Positions 4,489-5,072 of a stretch of DNA of 5,072 bases are shown here, one piece after another. A program made the position numbers and the translations under genes. Within the stretch, counting starts at the first letter, position 1; each line of letters opens with the position of its first letter. The notes beneath the pieces were generated by a model. It was not told the origin of the DNA. It worked only from the letters and a program-made list of their open reading frames with translations, and ran no database searches. Source of the stretch: Oscillospiraceae bacterium (GTDB lineage: Bacteria; Bacillota; Clostridia; Oscillospirales; Oscillospiraceae); assembly GCA_009776905.1 (NCBI GenBank), contig WRMX01000106.1:1-5072 (forward strand), given 5' to 3'.

Positions 4489-5072
4489 GGGTGCTTTTGC
4501 ATAAATTTAGGGAAGTATTGTCAGCGGTCGCGCCTGTGGTCATATTGGTCGTGATCCTCAACTTTACGTTGACGCCGGTACCGACAGAACTGTTCTTCCA
4601 GTTCATCATCGGCGCTTTGGCGATCATTTTAGGGTTGGCGATTTTGCTGCTCGGGATTGACAATGGCGTCTTGCCTTTTGGCGAGCAGATGGGATTGTCG
4701 TTCCTCAAATCAAATAAAATTTGGTATGTCGTCTTTGTCGGATTCTTGCTGGGGTTTTTTGTGAATATCGCGGAGCCTGACTTACAGGTGCTTGCCAATG
4801 AGGTCACGGAGGTCATGGGCGGGTTTATTCCGATGATGGTGATATTGGTGACCGTGTCGATTGGGACAGGAGTCATGTTGGCGTCTGGCATTACAAGAAT
4901 CGTTAAAAGCTTCCGCTTGAACATCTTGTTTATGTTCGTTTATGGCGCGATTGCGGTTTTGTCGATTTTTGCTTCGTCCGATATGATGGCTATTGGTTTC
5001 GACGCTTCCGGCGCGACGACAGGGGCTTTGACGACGCCTCTCGTGCTGGCGCTTTCGCTTGGCGTCGCGTCA
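4485..5072 (+). CDS. DUF1538 family integral membrane protein (3' end outside window)
   Basis: The first 196 residues of a membrane protein that matches DUF1538 (PF07556). It opens with a short amphipathic stretch (HKFREVLSAVAPV) and has about six hydrophobic segments, roughly at 15-30, 38-58, 79-96, 114-135, 147-164 and 181-196. Family marks are NFTLTP (26-31), AEPDLQVLA (96-104) and FDASGATTGALTTP (172-185). No stop codon is met before the window ends, so the gene is partial. Some family members carry two DUF1538 repeats, and some lie near PII-type regulator genes, so the sequence to the right is informative. The biochemical role is not established; a transporter is a reasonable guess from the fold. 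A TGA directly before ATG 4485 rules out an earlier start. An alternative is TTG at 4497, which has GAGG 6 nt upstream. The gene is divergent from holB and has its own promoter. Confidence 0.85.
   Translation, partial: MRVLLHKFREVLSAVAPVVILVVILNFTLTPVPTELFFQFIIGALAIILGLAILLLGIDNGVLPFGEQMGLSFLKSNKIWYVVFVGFLLGFFVNIAEPDLQVLANEVTEVMGGFIPMMVILVTVSIGTGVMLASGITRIVKSFRLNILFMFVYGAIAVLSIFASSDMMAIGFDASGATTGALTTPLVLALSLGVAS

Noticed and set aside
4478..4924. Minus-strand open frame of 148 codons
   Set aside because: It is antisense to the DUF1538 gene, which has consistent transmembrane segments and family motifs. The antisense product is low-complexity in Thr, Asn and Lys.

Overview
The window looks like chromosomal DNA of a low-to-medium GC Clostridia-type Firmicute. 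The main support is the adjacent pair holB then ricT (yaaT), a conserved Firmicute neighbourhood. The DUF1538 membrane protein and the GC-rich intergenic repeats also fit, but I cannot place the genus from sequence alone. No rRNA, tRNA, insertion sequence or CRISPR array is visible.

Layout, left to right. Positions 1-214 are non-coding: two nearly identical 99-bp tandem repeat units, then a related perfect hairpin. A separate 9-bp dyad lies at 224-261, just beyond the end of the first gene. Three genes follow, all on the minus strand, so transcription runs right to left. They are holB (DNA polymerase III delta' subunit, 3259-4167), ricT (PSP1/Ric-complex subunit, 1756-3111) and an ATPase of the Archaeal-ATPase/DUF234 family (298-1674). 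The gaps are 147 and 81 nt. A TATAAT box in the second gap suggests the ATPase gene can be transcribed on its own. At the right edge a DUF1538 membrane protein gene starts at 4485 on the plus strand and runs off the window.

The 317-bp region between holB and the DUF1538 gene holds two back-to-back sigma70-type promoters. Their -35 boxes are only 10 bp apart, and each promoter carries an inverted repeat that could be an operator. Both transcripts would have leaders of roughly 115-120 nt.

How the genes may work together: holB and ricT are housekeeping genes, for replication clamp loading and for the Ric complex that acts on RNA processing and phosphorelay control. Their proximity is conserved, but no joint mechanism follows from it. 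The ATPase and the DUF1538 gene look like independent neighbours. The most unusual points are the apparently dead nuclease motif in the ATPase, a delta' subunit without a P-loop, a probable TTG start and a long disordered tail in RicT, and the compact divergent promoter region. I see no convincing evidence of a new multi-gene system in this window.
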